The notes under the pieces are model-generated. The model searched no databases. It was not told the origin of the DNA and saw only the letters and a list, made by a program, of their open reading frames with translations. 64,000 bases of DNA, from NCBI GenBank assembly GCA_029557915.1, contig JAKQHS010000122.1, forward strand, positions 1 to 64,000, written 5' to 3'. This document shows positions 26,510 to 35,364 of this stretch, one piece after another. The translations under genes and the position numbers were made by a program. Positions within the stretch are counted from its first letter, which is position 1. The number at the start of each line of letters is the position of its first letter. This stretch comes from Bacteroidota bacterium. GTDB lineage: Bacteria > Bacteroidota > Bacteroidia > Chitinophagales > Saprospiraceae.

Positions 26510-27439
26510 ATGGCAAAATTCAGGTCTCATTATGCGGGGAGCGGTGGAAAAAGGGGCAGGGGCAAATCCTTTTTATTCCGGACGGTCTTGTATGGCATGG
26601 TGCTCCTCTATTTATTGTATGCGCTTGCCCGTTTCATCCAAAAAGCGGATTGGAAATTGCCGGGGCAGGCGGAAGACCGGGTTGAATCTATGGGTGCACT
26701 GGATTCGCTGGATTTTTTTCCAGCCGTCAGTACCGGGAATCAACTGGTCATACACCGTCATTTCGCCTTGTCCTATTCCGAAAAGCATGAGCAGGCGGAA
26801 TGGGTTGCCTACGAACTTACCGTGGACGAGTTGAATTCGGCGAGGCAGGAACGATTCGATTATTTTTCCCCGGACCATAAAATAACCACCCGTTCCGCCG
26901 TACACCGGGATTATTCCGGATCGGGATATACGCGGGGCCATCTTGCTCCGGCTGCGGATATGGCCCATGATCCGGTAGCGGCGGAAGAATGTTTTTTCAT
27001 GAGCAATATCAGTCCCCAGGAGAAAGCTTTCAACAACGGGATCTGGAGGGAATTGGAGGAACAGGTGAGGGACTGGGCGCGGAAAAACAGAAGATTGTAT
27101 GTGGTTACCGGGCCCGTACTCAATCAGGGGATCCGGGGGAAAATCGGTAAAAACAGGGTGAGTGTGCCGTCATTATTTTACAAAGTACTGCTTGATTACA
27201 CCCCGCCGGATTTTAAAGGCATTGCCTTCCTGCTCCCCAATGAACGCAGTGAACGGAAGTTGCAGGAATATGCATACCCCATCGACAGTGTGGAAGCCCT
27301 CACCGGGATCGATTTTTTCACTAAACTCGAAGCTTCCGGAGAAATGGAATCCCTGGAAAACAGCATAAACCTCCAAGCATGGCCCTTCAGCCAGGAACGG
27401 TTTAAGGAAAGGGTGCAAGTGTGGAATAAACAGGAATAA
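26510..27439 (+). CDS. Membrane-anchored DNA/RNA non-specific endonuclease
   Basis: From ATG 26510 the protein has 309 residues: a basic N-terminus, one membrane segment (VLYGMVLLYLLYALA), then a beta-beta-alpha metal nuclease domain with GYTRGHLAPAADM, the DRGH-type motif holding the catalytic His, and MSNISPQEKAFNNGIWRELE with the metal-binding Asn. It is probably an outward-facing nuclease for nutrient scavenging. An earlier in-frame ATG at 26420 is less likely because TATATTTA, a near-consensus -7 element, lies inside that extension. Confidence 0.88.
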   Translation: MAKFRSHYAGSGGKRGRGKSFLFRTVLYGMVLLYLLYALARFIQKADWKLPGQAEDRVESMGALDSLDFFPAVSTGNQLVIHRHFALSYSEKHEQAEWVAYELTVDELNSARQERFDYFSPDHKITTRSAVHRDYSGSGYTRGHLAPAADMAHDPVAAEECFFMSNISPQEKAFNNGIWRELEEQVRDWARKNRRLYVVTGPVLNQGIRGKIGKNRVSVPSLFYKVLLDYTPPDFKGIAFLLPNERSERKLQEYAYPIDSVEALTGIDFFTKLEASGEMESLENSINLQAWPFSQERFKERVQVWNKQE

Positions 27440-27466
27440 ACCAGATGCGATTCCGGTTTATTCCTG
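27431..27466. terminator. Bidirectional terminator hairpin
   Basis: CAGGAATAAACC at 27431-27442 and its exact inverse complement at 27455-27466 form a 12-bp stem with a 12-base loop. The left arm includes the nuclease stop codon. It lies between convergent genes. A 10-base palindrome CCGGTACCGG follows at about 27473. Confidence 0.65.
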
Positions 27467-27490
27467 TATGGGCCGGTACCGGTGTAAGGC

Positions 27491-27991
27491 TTAGTTGGAG
27501 GAACCGGTTACCGGAGGAGTAACGGGAGCGGGTGCGGGTACCGCTGGCTTAGTTACTTTTTTAGCTGGCGCTTTTTTTTTGGCTACCGGTTTTTTCGCAG
27601 CGGGTTTTGCCGCTTTTTTAGCTACCGCTTTTTTAGGGGCGGCTTTTTTGGCTGCGGGTTTTGCGGCTTTTTTGGCTACTGGTTTTTTAGCTACCGCTTT
27701 TTTGGCCACTGCTTTTTTAGCAGCAGGTTTTGCCGCTTTTTTTGCTACCGCTTTTTTAGCTACCGGTTTTGCCGCTTTTTTCGGTTTTGCCTTTGCAACA
27801 GCCTTAGTGGTTTTTGAAGGCTTGGCTGCTTTGGCGGCCTTGGCGGCTTGTTCCTGTTTTGATTTTTTTGCAAGGTCAGCTCGGTGAGACCTTTCAAAAG
27901 TCTGGATGTCTTTAAACTTACCGCTGGCATCTCTTACCGCATATAATTTTTTACCGGCAGAGCTGCGATGTGTCGTTCTTTTACTAGGCAT
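27491..27991 (-). CDS. Histone H1-like Lys/Ala-rich DNA-binding protein
   Basis: The 166-residue protein has an N-terminal block, KLYAVRDASGKFKDIQTFERSHRADL, found in many small bacterial basic proteins, and a C-terminal tail of about 110 residues made of PAAKKAVAKKA-type repeats, rich in Lys, Ala and Pro, like the tail of eukaryotic histone H1. It probably binds DNA without sequence specificity and compacts the nucleoid. The DNA of the tail is itself a degenerate repeat (27540-27870), so its length may vary between strains. Confidence 0.88.
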   Translation of the reverse strand: MPSKRTTHRSSAGKKLYAVRDASGKFKDIQTFERSHRADLAKKSKQEQAAKAAKAAKPSKTTKAVAKAKPKKAAKPVAKKAVAKKAAKPAAKKAVAKKAVAKKPVAKKAAKPAAKKAAPKKAVAKKAAKPAAKKPVAKKKAPAKKVTKPAVPAPAPVTPPVTGSSN

Positions 27992-28141
27992 GATGATGAA
28001 TTTTAATGAAACAATTTATAAAAATAACTAATGCGAATATATTATAAAAAAGATTAATAAAAAAAATAAAAATGTTTTTCATTTAAAAAAAGGTCCAAAC
28101 TTATTTCTTCATAAGTTTGTAAATCCAAAATTCAAGAATGT

Positions 28142-29716
28142 ATGCAAGACCTTTCTTCCCGGTTTCTTGAATCGATCCAAAAGGGTTATTCATTCAAAGG
28201 AGACACGCTCATCATGGGGGTACCCATGGTTAACAAACAAGTCGTACCCGGTGCTTTCATCCGGTTGCCTTTGAGTACCCTTAACCGGCACGGCCTGATC
28301 GCCGGGGCCACGGGCACCGGAAAGACCAAATCCCTGCAGGTGCTTGCAGAAAACCTTTCCGCGCACGGAGTACCCTGCCTGCTGATGGATATCAAGGGAG
28401 ATCTCAGCGGGCTCGCCATGCCCGGTACCAGCAATGCAAAAATTGAAGAGCGGGCGGCCAAGACCGGGCTTCCCTTTATACCCTCGGCCAGTCCGGTGGA
28501 ATTGCTCAGCCTTTCGGGTGAAAAAGGGATACGGCTGCGGGCAACGGTCTCTGAATTCGGGCCCGTGCTGTTTTCAAAAATCCTGGGGCTGAATGAAACG
28601 CAAAGCAGCATCATGGCCCTGGTGTTTAAATATTGTGACGATCAGGATCTCCCGCTGCTCGATTTGAAGGACATGAAAAAAGTGCTTTCCTTTTTGTCCA
28701 ATGAAGGAAGGGCGGATATGGAAAAGGAATACGGCCGGATGTCCGCTGCTTCGGTCGGCACCATCCTGCGCAACATCATCGAGCTGGAGCAGCAAGGCGC
28801 GGAAACTTTTTTCGGTGAACGTTCTTTCGATGTCAACGATCTCGTGAGAAGGGATGAAAAGGGAAGGGGCATCCTGTCGATCCTGCGGCTCACCGATATC
28901 CAGAACAAACCCAAGTTGTTTTCCACTTTCATGCTTCAGCTCCTGGCCGAGATTTATGCTTCCTTCCCGGAAGCCGGCGACCTGGACAAACCTAAACTTT
29001 GCCTTTTCATCGATGAGGCCCACCTGATTTTTGATGAAGCTTCCGATGTTTTATTGGATCAGATCGAAACCATTATCAAATTGATCCGTTCCAAAGGGGT
29101 GGGTGTGTATTTTATCACCCAGAGCCCTACCGATATACCGGCTGCCGTGCTCAGCCAGTTGGGTCTGAAGATCCAGCATGCTTTGAGGGCGTTTACCGCT
29201 GCGGACCGGAAAGCGATTAAAGCGGCAGCCGAGAATTATCCACTCACCGAATTTTACGATACCGATCAGTTGTTGACCGAACTGGGTATTGGGGAAGCCT
29301 TTATAACCGCCCTGAACGAAAACGGGATTCCGACGCCCCTGGCCCATACCATGATGAGGCCTCCCGTTTCAAGAATGGATATCCTGGAGCCCGGGGAGAT
29401 CGACAGGCTGGTCAGCCAGTCCGAACTCGCAAACTACTATAACGAATCCATTGACCGCGAAAGCGCGCACGAAATCCTCACCCGCATCCTGGAGGAAGCC
29501 CACAGCGAGGACCATCAAAGTCAAATGAAGGATCAGCGAAGCAGGGAGAGGAGGGAAAAAAGTACGCTTGAGAAAATGCTCGACAGCACGGTGACCCGGC
29601 AGGTTGGGCGTACGGTGGCGCGTGAACTTACCCGGGGACTGTTAGGAGTATTGGGAGTGAGAACCACCGCCAGACGAAAAAGAAAATCCACCAACCGGGG
29701 CTTCGACTGGTTTTAA
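28142..29716 (+). CDS. HerA-like P-loop ATPase (DUF853)
   Basis: A 524-residue ATPase with Walker A GATGTGKT at about 55-62, DIKGDLSG, Walker B LCLFIDEAHLIFDEA near 285 and the arginine-containing ITQSPTDIPAAVLSQLG motif. This is the HerA/FtsK-like DUF853 (YjgR) family, whose members form hexamers and may translocate DNA or act on the envelope; no precise role is established. The C-terminal 60 residues are strongly basic. No NurA nuclease is adjacent. Confidence 0.88.
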   Translation: MQDLSSRFLESIQKGYSFKGDTLIMGVPMVNKQVVPGAFIRLPLSTLNRHGLIAGATGTGKTKSLQVLAENLSAHGVPCLLMDIKGDLSGLAMPGTSNAKIEERAAKTGLPFIPSASPVELLSLSGEKGIRLRATVSEFGPVLFSKILGLNETQSSIMALVFKYCDDQDLPLLDLKDMKKVLSFLSNEGRADMEKEYGRMSAASVGTILRNIIELEQQGAETFFGERSFDVNDLVRRDEKGRGILSILRLTDIQNKPKLFSTFMLQLLAEIYASFPEAGDLDKPKLCLFIDEAHLIFDEASDVLLDQIETIIKLIRSKGVGVYFITQSPTDIPAAVLSQLGLKIQHALRAFTAADRKAIKAAAENYPLTEFYDTDQLLTELGIGEAFITALNENGIPTPLAHTMMRPPVSRMDILEPGEIDRLVSQSELANYYNESIDRESAHEILTRILEEAHSEDHQSQMKDQRSRERREKSTLEKMLDSTVTRQVGRTVARELTRGLLGVLGVRTTARRKRKSTNRGFDWF

Positions 29717-29726
29717 AATATCCGGA

Positions 29727-30371
29727 TCAGTTTTTCTTCTTGATGACTTCGCCTTTCGATTTGGCGTGCGGCGGCACGGGAACCGGAATGATCAGCAGGT
29801 GGTCGGGCCCGTCCCTGGGATCCACCCGGGGTTTTGAGTTGGTGGGCTGATAATGCTGGACAAAGGTATTCCAGGGAGTCGTCTTGTGCATGTTGTTGGC
29901 AAAATAAAACATGATGCGCTCCAGTTCGTCCACGGTCTGGTAACCCTGAATGGGCTGGATGATCTGATAATCCTCATCCAGGAAAACCAGGGTAGGGAAG
30001 GCCAGGTCACCCATGGTGAGGGCGATGGCCAGTTCATGGTATCCGCTTTTATCCAGTTTGAAAAGCTGTGAATTGAATTGGATGTCTTTCCGGAGCTCGG
30101 CATTGAATTTTACCGGATAGAAATTTTCATTGACGTAATGGGCGATGAATTCATTTTGGAAGGTGGAGAGGTCCATTTTTTTGCACCATCCGCATTTATC
30201 GGTATACAACTCTACCATGAATTTCCTTGGAGATTTGGCCTGCCGGGCTTCCCATTCCGCTTCTTCGAAGGTGAGCCATTTTATCTTTGGAGCTATCGCG
30301 CCCTGGCCGGAAACCAAACACACATAAGCAAGCAGACCGAGGATCAGGCTGAGTCTTTTACCCATGTGCAT
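29727..30371 (-). CDS. Exported thioredoxin-family protein
   Basis: From ATG 30371 the protein has 214 residues: signal peptide LSLILGLLAYVCLVSGQG, then a thioredoxin fold with CGWCKKMD as active site and the cis-Pro loop LAFPTLVFLDE. The active site and length resemble DsbD-gamma or SoxW-like periplasmic proteins. The tail is Pro- and Lys-rich. The start is set by the TAATTTTG element at 30404-30411, which excludes a longer in-frame ATG at 30449; ATG 30365 is a close alternative. Confidence 0.82.
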   Translation of the reverse strand: MHMGKRLSLILGLLAYVCLVSGQGAIAPKIKWLTFEEAEWEARQAKSPRKFMVELYTDKCGWCKKMDLSTFQNEFIAHYVNENFYPVKFNAELRKDIQFNSQLFKLDKSGYHELAIALTMGDLAFPTLVFLDEDYQIIQPIQGYQTVDELERIMFYFANNMHKTTPWNTFVQHYQPTNSKPRVDPRDGPDHLLIIPVPVPPHAKSKGEVIKKKN

Positions 30372-30403
30372 CTTATAAATTGGATCTTTCACGGTTAGAG
30401 ATT

Positions 30404-30432
30404 CAAAATTACAATCTAAGAAACAGATTATC
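30404..30432 (-). promoter_or_regulatory. Promoter of the exported thioredoxin gene
   Basis: On the minus strand TAATTTTG (30411-30404) matches TAnnTTTG, and TTG about 21 bases further upstream is a fair -33 partner. Transcription would start about 30 bases before the ATG. Confidence 0.55.
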
Positions 30433-30565
30433 CAATGGATCTGGTGCATCGATCCCAGTTTTAAAAGATATTTAACGCTTTGGAAGGAAACCGTTGTAGT
30501 TCTTTGGTTTTCTTTAGGTTTTATATAAAAACATCTTCAAAAAAAAGAATTAAAGAAGGTCCGGA

Positions 30566-31585
30566 TCAAAGGGGTTTGTAGATCGAGAGTTTGTCTTGGC
30601 GGAGGTGAAATTCATTCACTAAATTGCCGGTGAACTTAGGGGCTTTGACGCCGCTTCCAAGCACCAGGCCCGATTGGGTGACCCAGATTTCATCCCAAAG
30701 TCCCAGGTCTATAAAGGATTGCAGGGTGTAGGCTCCCCCCTCCACCAGCAAGGACCCGATTCCTTCCTGCATCAGGACATCCATCATCTTTTGAAGTTCC
30801 TTTTCCCAGGCAAAGACCCTGACCGGGGTAGGCCTTATCGCGGGGCTTTCGGTAAACAGCCAGGTGGGTTGGCCATCCGAAAACAAATGAAAGTCGGCGG
30901 GTATCTTGCCATAGCGGTCCATAACGATCCGCACCGGGCTCTTGCCATAATAAAACCGGTTGGTCAGCCTGGGATTGTCATTGAGGGCGGTTCGTGTACC
31001 GATCAGGATTCCATCGACTTCATGCCTGACCTTGTGGACGATATATCTTGACCAGGCGTTGGAAATCGGGACCGCCCGGTGATAATTGCCGATGTAGGAA
31101 TCCTTGCTGCATGCAAACTTCAACAGGATAAAAGGCCTTTGTTTTTGCATGTTGGTGAAAAAAAAACGGTTCAATGCCCTGCATTCGGCTTCGAGTACCG
31201 GAAACCGGACGTCCACTCCATGCGCTTTAAGCCTTTCTATGCCCATGCCATTGACTTTTGGATTGGGATCAGGCGTACCCACGACCACTTTTTTTATACC
31301 CCGGCGAATGATTTCGTCTGCGCAGGGCGGGGTTTTACCATGATAACAACAGGGCTCCAGGTTTACATACAGCGTGGAGTAGGCGATGCGTTCCTGATCT
31401 TCTTTTGTCACCGATTTAAAAGCTTCGATCTCACCGTGGTCAGCCCCGTAAGCCGAATGAAAACCTTCCCCGATGATCTTCCCCTCATGGACCAGCAATG
31501 CGCCAACCATGGGATTGGTGAGGGTCCGGCCTTTGCCCAGCCTGGCCAGTTGAAGGCAGCGTGCCATCAGGAGTTCCTGATCCAT
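30566..31585 (-). CDS. ribD: Bifunctional pyrimidine deaminase/reductase RibD
   Basis: The 339-residue protein carries the second and third steps of riboflavin synthesis. The N-terminal deaminase has zinc ligands H50 (HGE, where most RibD have HAE), C79/C80 in EPCCYHGKTPPC and C88. The C-terminal reductase begins near 150 with RPFILLKFACSKDSYIG and includes DGILIGTRTALNDNPRLTNR. It is the last gene of the glmM-cysteine desulfurase-ribD unit, 3 bases after the desulfurase. No FMN riboswitch precedes it. Confidence 0.93.
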   Translation of the reverse strand: MDQELLMARCLQLARLGKGRTLTNPMVGALLVHEGKIIGEGFHSAYGADHGEIEAFKSVTKEDQERIAYSTLYVNLEPCCYHGKTPPCADEIIRRGIKKVVVGTPDPNPKVNGMGIERLKAHGVDVRFPVLEAECRALNRFFFTNMQKQRPFILLKFACSKDSYIGNYHRAVPISNAWSRYIVHKVRHEVDGILIGTRTALNDNPRLTNRFYYGKSPVRIVMDRYGKIPADFHLFSDGQPTWLFTESPAIRPTPVRVFAWEKELQKMMDVLMQEGIGSLLVEGGAYTLQSFIDLGLWDEIWVTQSGLVLGSGVKAPKFTGNLVNEFHLRQDKLSIYKPL

Positions 31586-31588
31586 CTG

Positions 31589-32719
31589 TTAAGGGCTGTA
31601 CCAGGTACGGAGCAGGGAAATCACCCGGTCGATCTCGTCCCTGGTATTGGAATGTGAGAAGGAGAAACGGATGGTTTTCCGTTCCGGAGGATGGCCGATG
31701 GCGTTGAGGACATGGGATTCCTGCTCGGCGCCCGAGGTACAGGCGCTCCCTCCTGAAGCGCTCACGCCGGCGATGTCCAGTTGAAGCAACAACAAATCTG
31801 ATTTTGGCCCGGGAGGGAAAGAAAGGCTGAGCACATGGTCCAGCGATTTTTCCGGATCTCCGTTTATATGAATGCCGGCATCCATTTTGAGGATCTCTTC
31901 CTTAAAATATTGTTTGATGTCCGCATGATGAGCCTGCCGCCGGGCCAGGGTGTTCATAGCCAGTTCCAAAGCATAAGCCATGCCCAGGATCTGGTGCGTG
32001 GCCTCGGTCCCCGCGCGCATGTTCCGCTCCTGGCCGCCTCCGTCCAGCAGGGGACGGACAGGCACTCCTTGCCGGATAAAGAGGATGCCGGCTCCTTTTG
32101 GCCCGTTGAATTTATGAGCACTGGCCGCGATAAAATGGGCCTTGATTTCCTGCAGGTTTAAACCATGGTGCCCTGCCGTCTGAACGGCATCGGTGTGAAA
32201 ATAAGCGCCATATTGTTCGCAGAGTTCTCCGATCTGCCGTATGGGATTGATATTCCCGATTTCATTATTTCCATGCATGAGGCTGACCAGGATGGGAGCG
32301 GAAGCCTGTTGCAGCAGGGTTTCCAGGTCGCCGAGTTCAAAACGACCCCAGGCATCGACGGCAAGCAGGTCGGTGCGGATATCGTATTCGCGCCTCATGG
32401 CCTCGATGCTGTGCAATACGGCGTGATGTTCAATCGCGGTGGAAATGATTTGTTTTACCCCGAGGTCGCGCACGGCGCATTTGATGGCCGTATTGTTGGC
32501 TTCCGTACCTCCTGAAGTAAAAAAAATTTCACCGATGGATGCATTGAATATCCTGGCGATTTTTTTGCGGGCATCTTCGATTTTGGCTCTCGCGGTCCTG
32601 CCTTCTGTATGAATGGATGAGGGATTGCCGCTGTACAACTCCATGGCTTCGGTAACCACCCGGATGACTTCAGGCATCATGGGCGAAGAAGCGGCATGAT
32701 CCAGGTAGATCCGGTTCAT
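31589..32719 (-). CDS. Cysteine desulfurase (NifS/IscS family)
   Basis: The 376-residue PLP enzyme has YLDHAASSP near the N-terminus, SGGTEANN at 69-76, HTDAVQTAG, the PLP lysine K203 in ASAHKFNGPKGAG, and the mobile-loop cysteine in GGSACTSGAEQ near 325. It releases sulfur from cysteine for Fe-S clusters or tRNA thiolation. No iscU or iscA lies nearby. It overlaps glmM by 4 bases. Confidence 0.92.
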   Translation of the reverse strand: MNRIYLDHAASSPMMPEVIRVVTEAMELYSGNPSSIHTEGRTARAKIEDARKKIARIFNASIGEIFFTSGGTEANNTAIKCAVRDLGVKQIISTAIEHHAVLHSIEAMRREYDIRTDLLAVDAWGRFELGDLETLLQQASAPILVSLMHGNNEIGNINPIRQIGELCEQYGAYFHTDAVQTAGHHGLNLQEIKAHFIAASAHKFNGPKGAGILFIRQGVPVRPLLDGGGQERNMRAGTEATHQILGMAYALELAMNTLARRQAHHADIKQYFKEEILKMDAGIHINGDPEKSLDHVLSLSFPPGPKSDLLLLQLDIAGVSASGGSACTSGAEQESHVLNAIGHPPERKTIRFSFSHSNTRDEIDRVISLLRTWYSP

Positions 32720-34101
32720 TTGAGTTCTTTTTGAATTTCCCGGATGTCCCGGATCAGTTTATGGGCGAGGTGGTCGGCCACCACTTTACTGGAACTCTCC
32801 GCGTATATCCGGATGATGGGTTCGGTGTTGGACTGGCGCAGATGCACCCACTCTCCGTCAAGATCGATGCGGAGGCCATCTTCACTGTTGAGTTTGTTTT
32901 TCTGGTACTGTTCTTTAAGCCGGGAAAAAATGAGGTCCATCTGGCTTTTTCCGGCCAGTTCAATCTTGTTTTTGGAAATCTCATAATTCGGATACCTGGC
33001 CCGCAGGAGGCTGGCCGGCAGGCCGGATTCCGCCAAATGGGTCAGGAAGAGGGCAATACCGGCCAGGGCATCCCTTCCATAATGCAGCTTGGGGTAAATG
33101 ACCCCGCCATTCCCTTCACCCCCGATGACGGCCTTGGTCTCCTTCATCCTGGCCACTACATTGACTTCCCCTACGGCCGATGCGGAATATTGGCCGCCGT
33201 TTTTGAGCGTGATGTCCCTGAGGGCCTGGGTTGAAGAAAGATTGGACACCGTATTGCCTTTTTCCTTGCCGGTGACGTAGTCTGCAACGGCCACCAGCGT
33301 ATATTCTTCGCCGAAGGGTTCCCCGTTTTCACAGACAAAAGCCAGGCGGTCCACATCAGGGTCCACCACGATGCCCAGGTCCGCCTTGTTTTTTACCACG
33401 AGGTTTGACAATTCGGAAAGGTGTTCGGGAAGGGGTTCCGGGTCGTGGGCGAAAACGCCATTCATCTCCCCGTTGAGCAATTCGAACTCGCATCCCAATT
33501 TTTCAAGGAGGGCCGGAACGGCGATGCTTCCCGTGCTGTTGATGACATCCACCACTATTTTGAATTTCCGGTTCTTCACCAATTCGGCATCCACCAGTTT
33601 AAGTTTGAGGATGGATTTGATATGGTGGCTTATACTGTTTTTCACCACGGTGCATCCGCCAAGTTTGTCCGCGGGACTGTATAATATTTGTTCCGGAGAG
33701 ACTTGGAGCAAGGCCTGGCCGGTTTCGGCATCAATAAATTCTCCTTTTTCGTTCATGAATTTGAGGGCGTTCCAGGCCATGGAATTATGACTGGCGGTGA
33801 TCATGATGCCGCCCTGGGCATGATGGGCCGTCACCGCCATCTCAAGCGACGGGGTAGTGGTCAGGCCGGCATCGAGGACATGGACGCCCATGGCCTGGAG
33901 GGTGGAGGCCACCAGGGACTGGACCAAAGGGCCTGAAATACGGCCGTCCCTGCCGATGACTATTTTTGGACTGGGGAACCGCGTTTTCAGCAGTGCAGCA
34001 TATCCTGAAGTAAAAGCGATGATGTCCGGAGGGGTCAGGTTGATTCCCGGTGTGCCGCCGATGGTGCCCCTGATACCGGAGATGGATTTGATTAATGGCA
34101 A
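32716..34101 (-). CDS. glmM: Phosphoglucosamine mutase-type phosphohexomutase
   Basis: The 461-residue alpha-phosphohexomutase has the phosphoserine loop TASHNSMAWNALKF with Ser104, the metal loop DPDVDRLAF, the sugar-binding GEGNGG and the C-terminal phosphate site RQSNTEPIIRIYAES. It would convert glucosamine 6-phosphate to 1-phosphate for cell-wall precursors; phosphomannomutase activity is an alternative. The Pro that normally follows ASHN is Ser here. The promoter element TACCTTTG ends 17 bases before the ATG. Confidence 0.88.
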   Translation of the reverse strand: MPLIKSISGIRGTIGGTPGINLTPPDIIAFTSGYAALLKTRFPSPKIVIGRDGRISGPLVQSLVASTLQAMGVHVLDAGLTTTPSLEMAVTAHHAQGGIMITASHNSMAWNALKFMNEKGEFIDAETGQALLQVSPEQILYSPADKLGGCTVVKNSISHHIKSILKLKLVDAELVKNRKFKIVVDVINSTGSIAVPALLEKLGCEFELLNGEMNGVFAHDPEPLPEHLSELSNLVVKNKADLGIVVDPDVDRLAFVCENGEPFGEEYTLVAVADYVTGKEKGNTVSNLSSTQALRDITLKNGGQYSASAVGEVNVVARMKETKAVIGGEGNGGVIYPKLHYGRDALAGIALFLTHLAESGLPASLLRARYPNYEISKNKIELAGKSQMDLIFSRLKEQYQKNKLNSEDGLRIDLDGEWVHLRQSNTEPIIRIYAESSSKVVADHLAHKLIRDIREIQKELK

Positions 34102-34118
34102 TTAAAGTGGTTTATGCA

Positions 34119-34126
34119 CAAAGGTA
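34119..34126 (-). promoter_or_regulatory. -7 element TACCTTTG of the glmM operon
   Basis: On the minus strand TACCTTTG matches TAnnTTTG exactly, 17 bases before the glmM ATG. No clear -33 TTTG. Confidence 0.55.
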
Positions 34127-34197
34127 GAAGATTATTAAAAATGCCCTAATTGATTGAGTATAAATATTTTCAACGGTATAGCCAGGATTGCAAGCCT

Positions 34198-34205
34198 TAT
34201 ATTTG
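34198..34205 (+). promoter_or_regulatory. -7 element TATATTTG of the first O-antigen-ligase-like gene
   Basis: TATATTTG matches TAnnTTTG and ends 13 bases before ATG 34219. It excludes the longer TTG start at 34150. Confidence 0.5.
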
Positions 34206-34218
34206 GCCACTGTCTCCT

Positions 34219-35364
34219 ATGGATAAGGTTTTGGATAAGATCCCGGTGACCCTGGTCAGTTTATTGCTGGCCAGCCTCCCATTTTCAATAGCTGCCAATT
34301 CGGTTCTTTTGGCCGCCCTGGCTGCCTGGATGTTATTTGAAATGCTACGTTCCCCGGACATGAGAAAAAACCTCAAAGGGGCAGGACACCCGATCCCCTG
34401 GGCAGTGATTCCCCTGATTTACGGGATCAGCATCCTTTATTCACACGACTATCACCGGGCCTTAAACCAGTGGCTGAACCTGTCGCCCTTGTTTGTAATG
34501 CCACTGGCCTTTTTGACTTTCCGCCTGGATCAAAATATTTCACGTTTCCGGGTGATATCCGGTTTGGCCCTTTGCGTTTCCATTGTGATTCATATACTGG
34601 TCAATGCAGGCCTGTTCGACCTCGGCTCCAAAGAAGCAGCTATGGGCAGTTTTTTCCATGACCGCGAAAAAAATGCCTGGATCTTCTGGGCCGGTTTCCT
34701 TTCCTGGCTCGGCGGACAAGAACACAAAATCATGAACCGGTTTTTCCAATCCGCCCTTTTTCTCGGTTTGTTGTATTTCGGCAATCTGACCCTGATCCTG
34801 CTCGCGGCTTTCTGCTGGCTTGCCGCAGAGTCAACCTTCACGGGCAGGGGCTTTAAGCTTGCGGGCCCGGGAATCCTGATATTCGGTGGGAGCATGGTAA
34901 TGTTTGCCCTGGTGTTTTTTCCCTCTTTTTCCATGGCCCTGCAGGAGGCGGGTCAAAATATATTGGCCCTTGCCGGGCGGACTTCGGTAAGCCCGGGATT
35001 ACAAGAATATTTTATACACCTGAAAATGGGTTTTCTTCAATGGTGGACCCATCCTTTTGCAGGGACAGGGATTGGAGATTATATTCACGCCATGTGGAAT
35101 GAGTACCATGACCATGGCATGGAAGCCCCCAACTACCCGCATTCGCAATGGGTCCATCTGCTCGTAAGCACCGGCATGATGGCTTTTGGGGCAGGCTGGA
35201 TCCTTATCCGGAGCTGGAAACCCCTGACGGGGACGCAGAGGCTAATCCTCGCCCTCGTGCTGACCAGTTTCCTTTTCATGGCCCCTTTAAAATCCCAGAT
35301 CAGTGCTACCGCACTGATGATGGCCGTATTATTGATTCCCGGATATGGAAGGAACCAGGCTTAA
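34219..35364 (+). CDS. O-antigen ligase/polymerase-like membrane protein (copy 1)
   Basis: From ATG 34219 the protein has 381 residues with about ten hydrophobic segments. The late block WTHPFAGTGIGDYIHAMWNEYHDHGMEAPNYPHSQWVHLLVSTGMMAFG is typical of Wzy_C/WaaL-type enzymes, with a periplasmic loop ending in a conserved His and the HxxWVxLLVxTG helix. Such enzymes polymerise or ligate O-antigen or other glycans in the inner membrane. It overlaps the second copy by 20 bases. Confidence 0.75.
   Translation: MDKVLDKIPVTLVSLLLASLPFSIAANSVLLAALAAWMLFEMLRSPDMRKNLKGAGHPIPWAVIPLIYGISILYSHDYHRALNQWLNLSPLFVMPLAFLTFRLDQNISRFRVISGLALCVSIVIHILVNAGLFDLGSKEAAMGSFFHDREKNAWIFWAGFLSWLGGQEHKIMNRFFQSALFLGLLYFGNLTLILLAAFCWLAAESTFTGRGFKLAGPGILIFGGSMVMFALVFFPSFSMALQEAGQNILALAGRTSVSPGLQEYFIHLKMGFLQWWTHPFAGTGIGDYIHAMWNEYHDHGMEAPNYPHSQWVHLLVSTGMMAFGAGWILIRSWKPLTGTQRLILALVLTSFLFMAPLKSQISATALMMAVLLIPGYGRNQA

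Noticed and set aside
27495-27887. Phe/Ala-rich rightward protein of 130 codons
   Set aside because: Shadow of the Lys/Ala repeats of the histone-H1-like gene.
30450-30565. FMN riboswitch for ribD
   Set aside because: This region is downstream of ribD; upstream of ribD is the cysteine desulfurase stop codon, leaving no room for a riboswitch.
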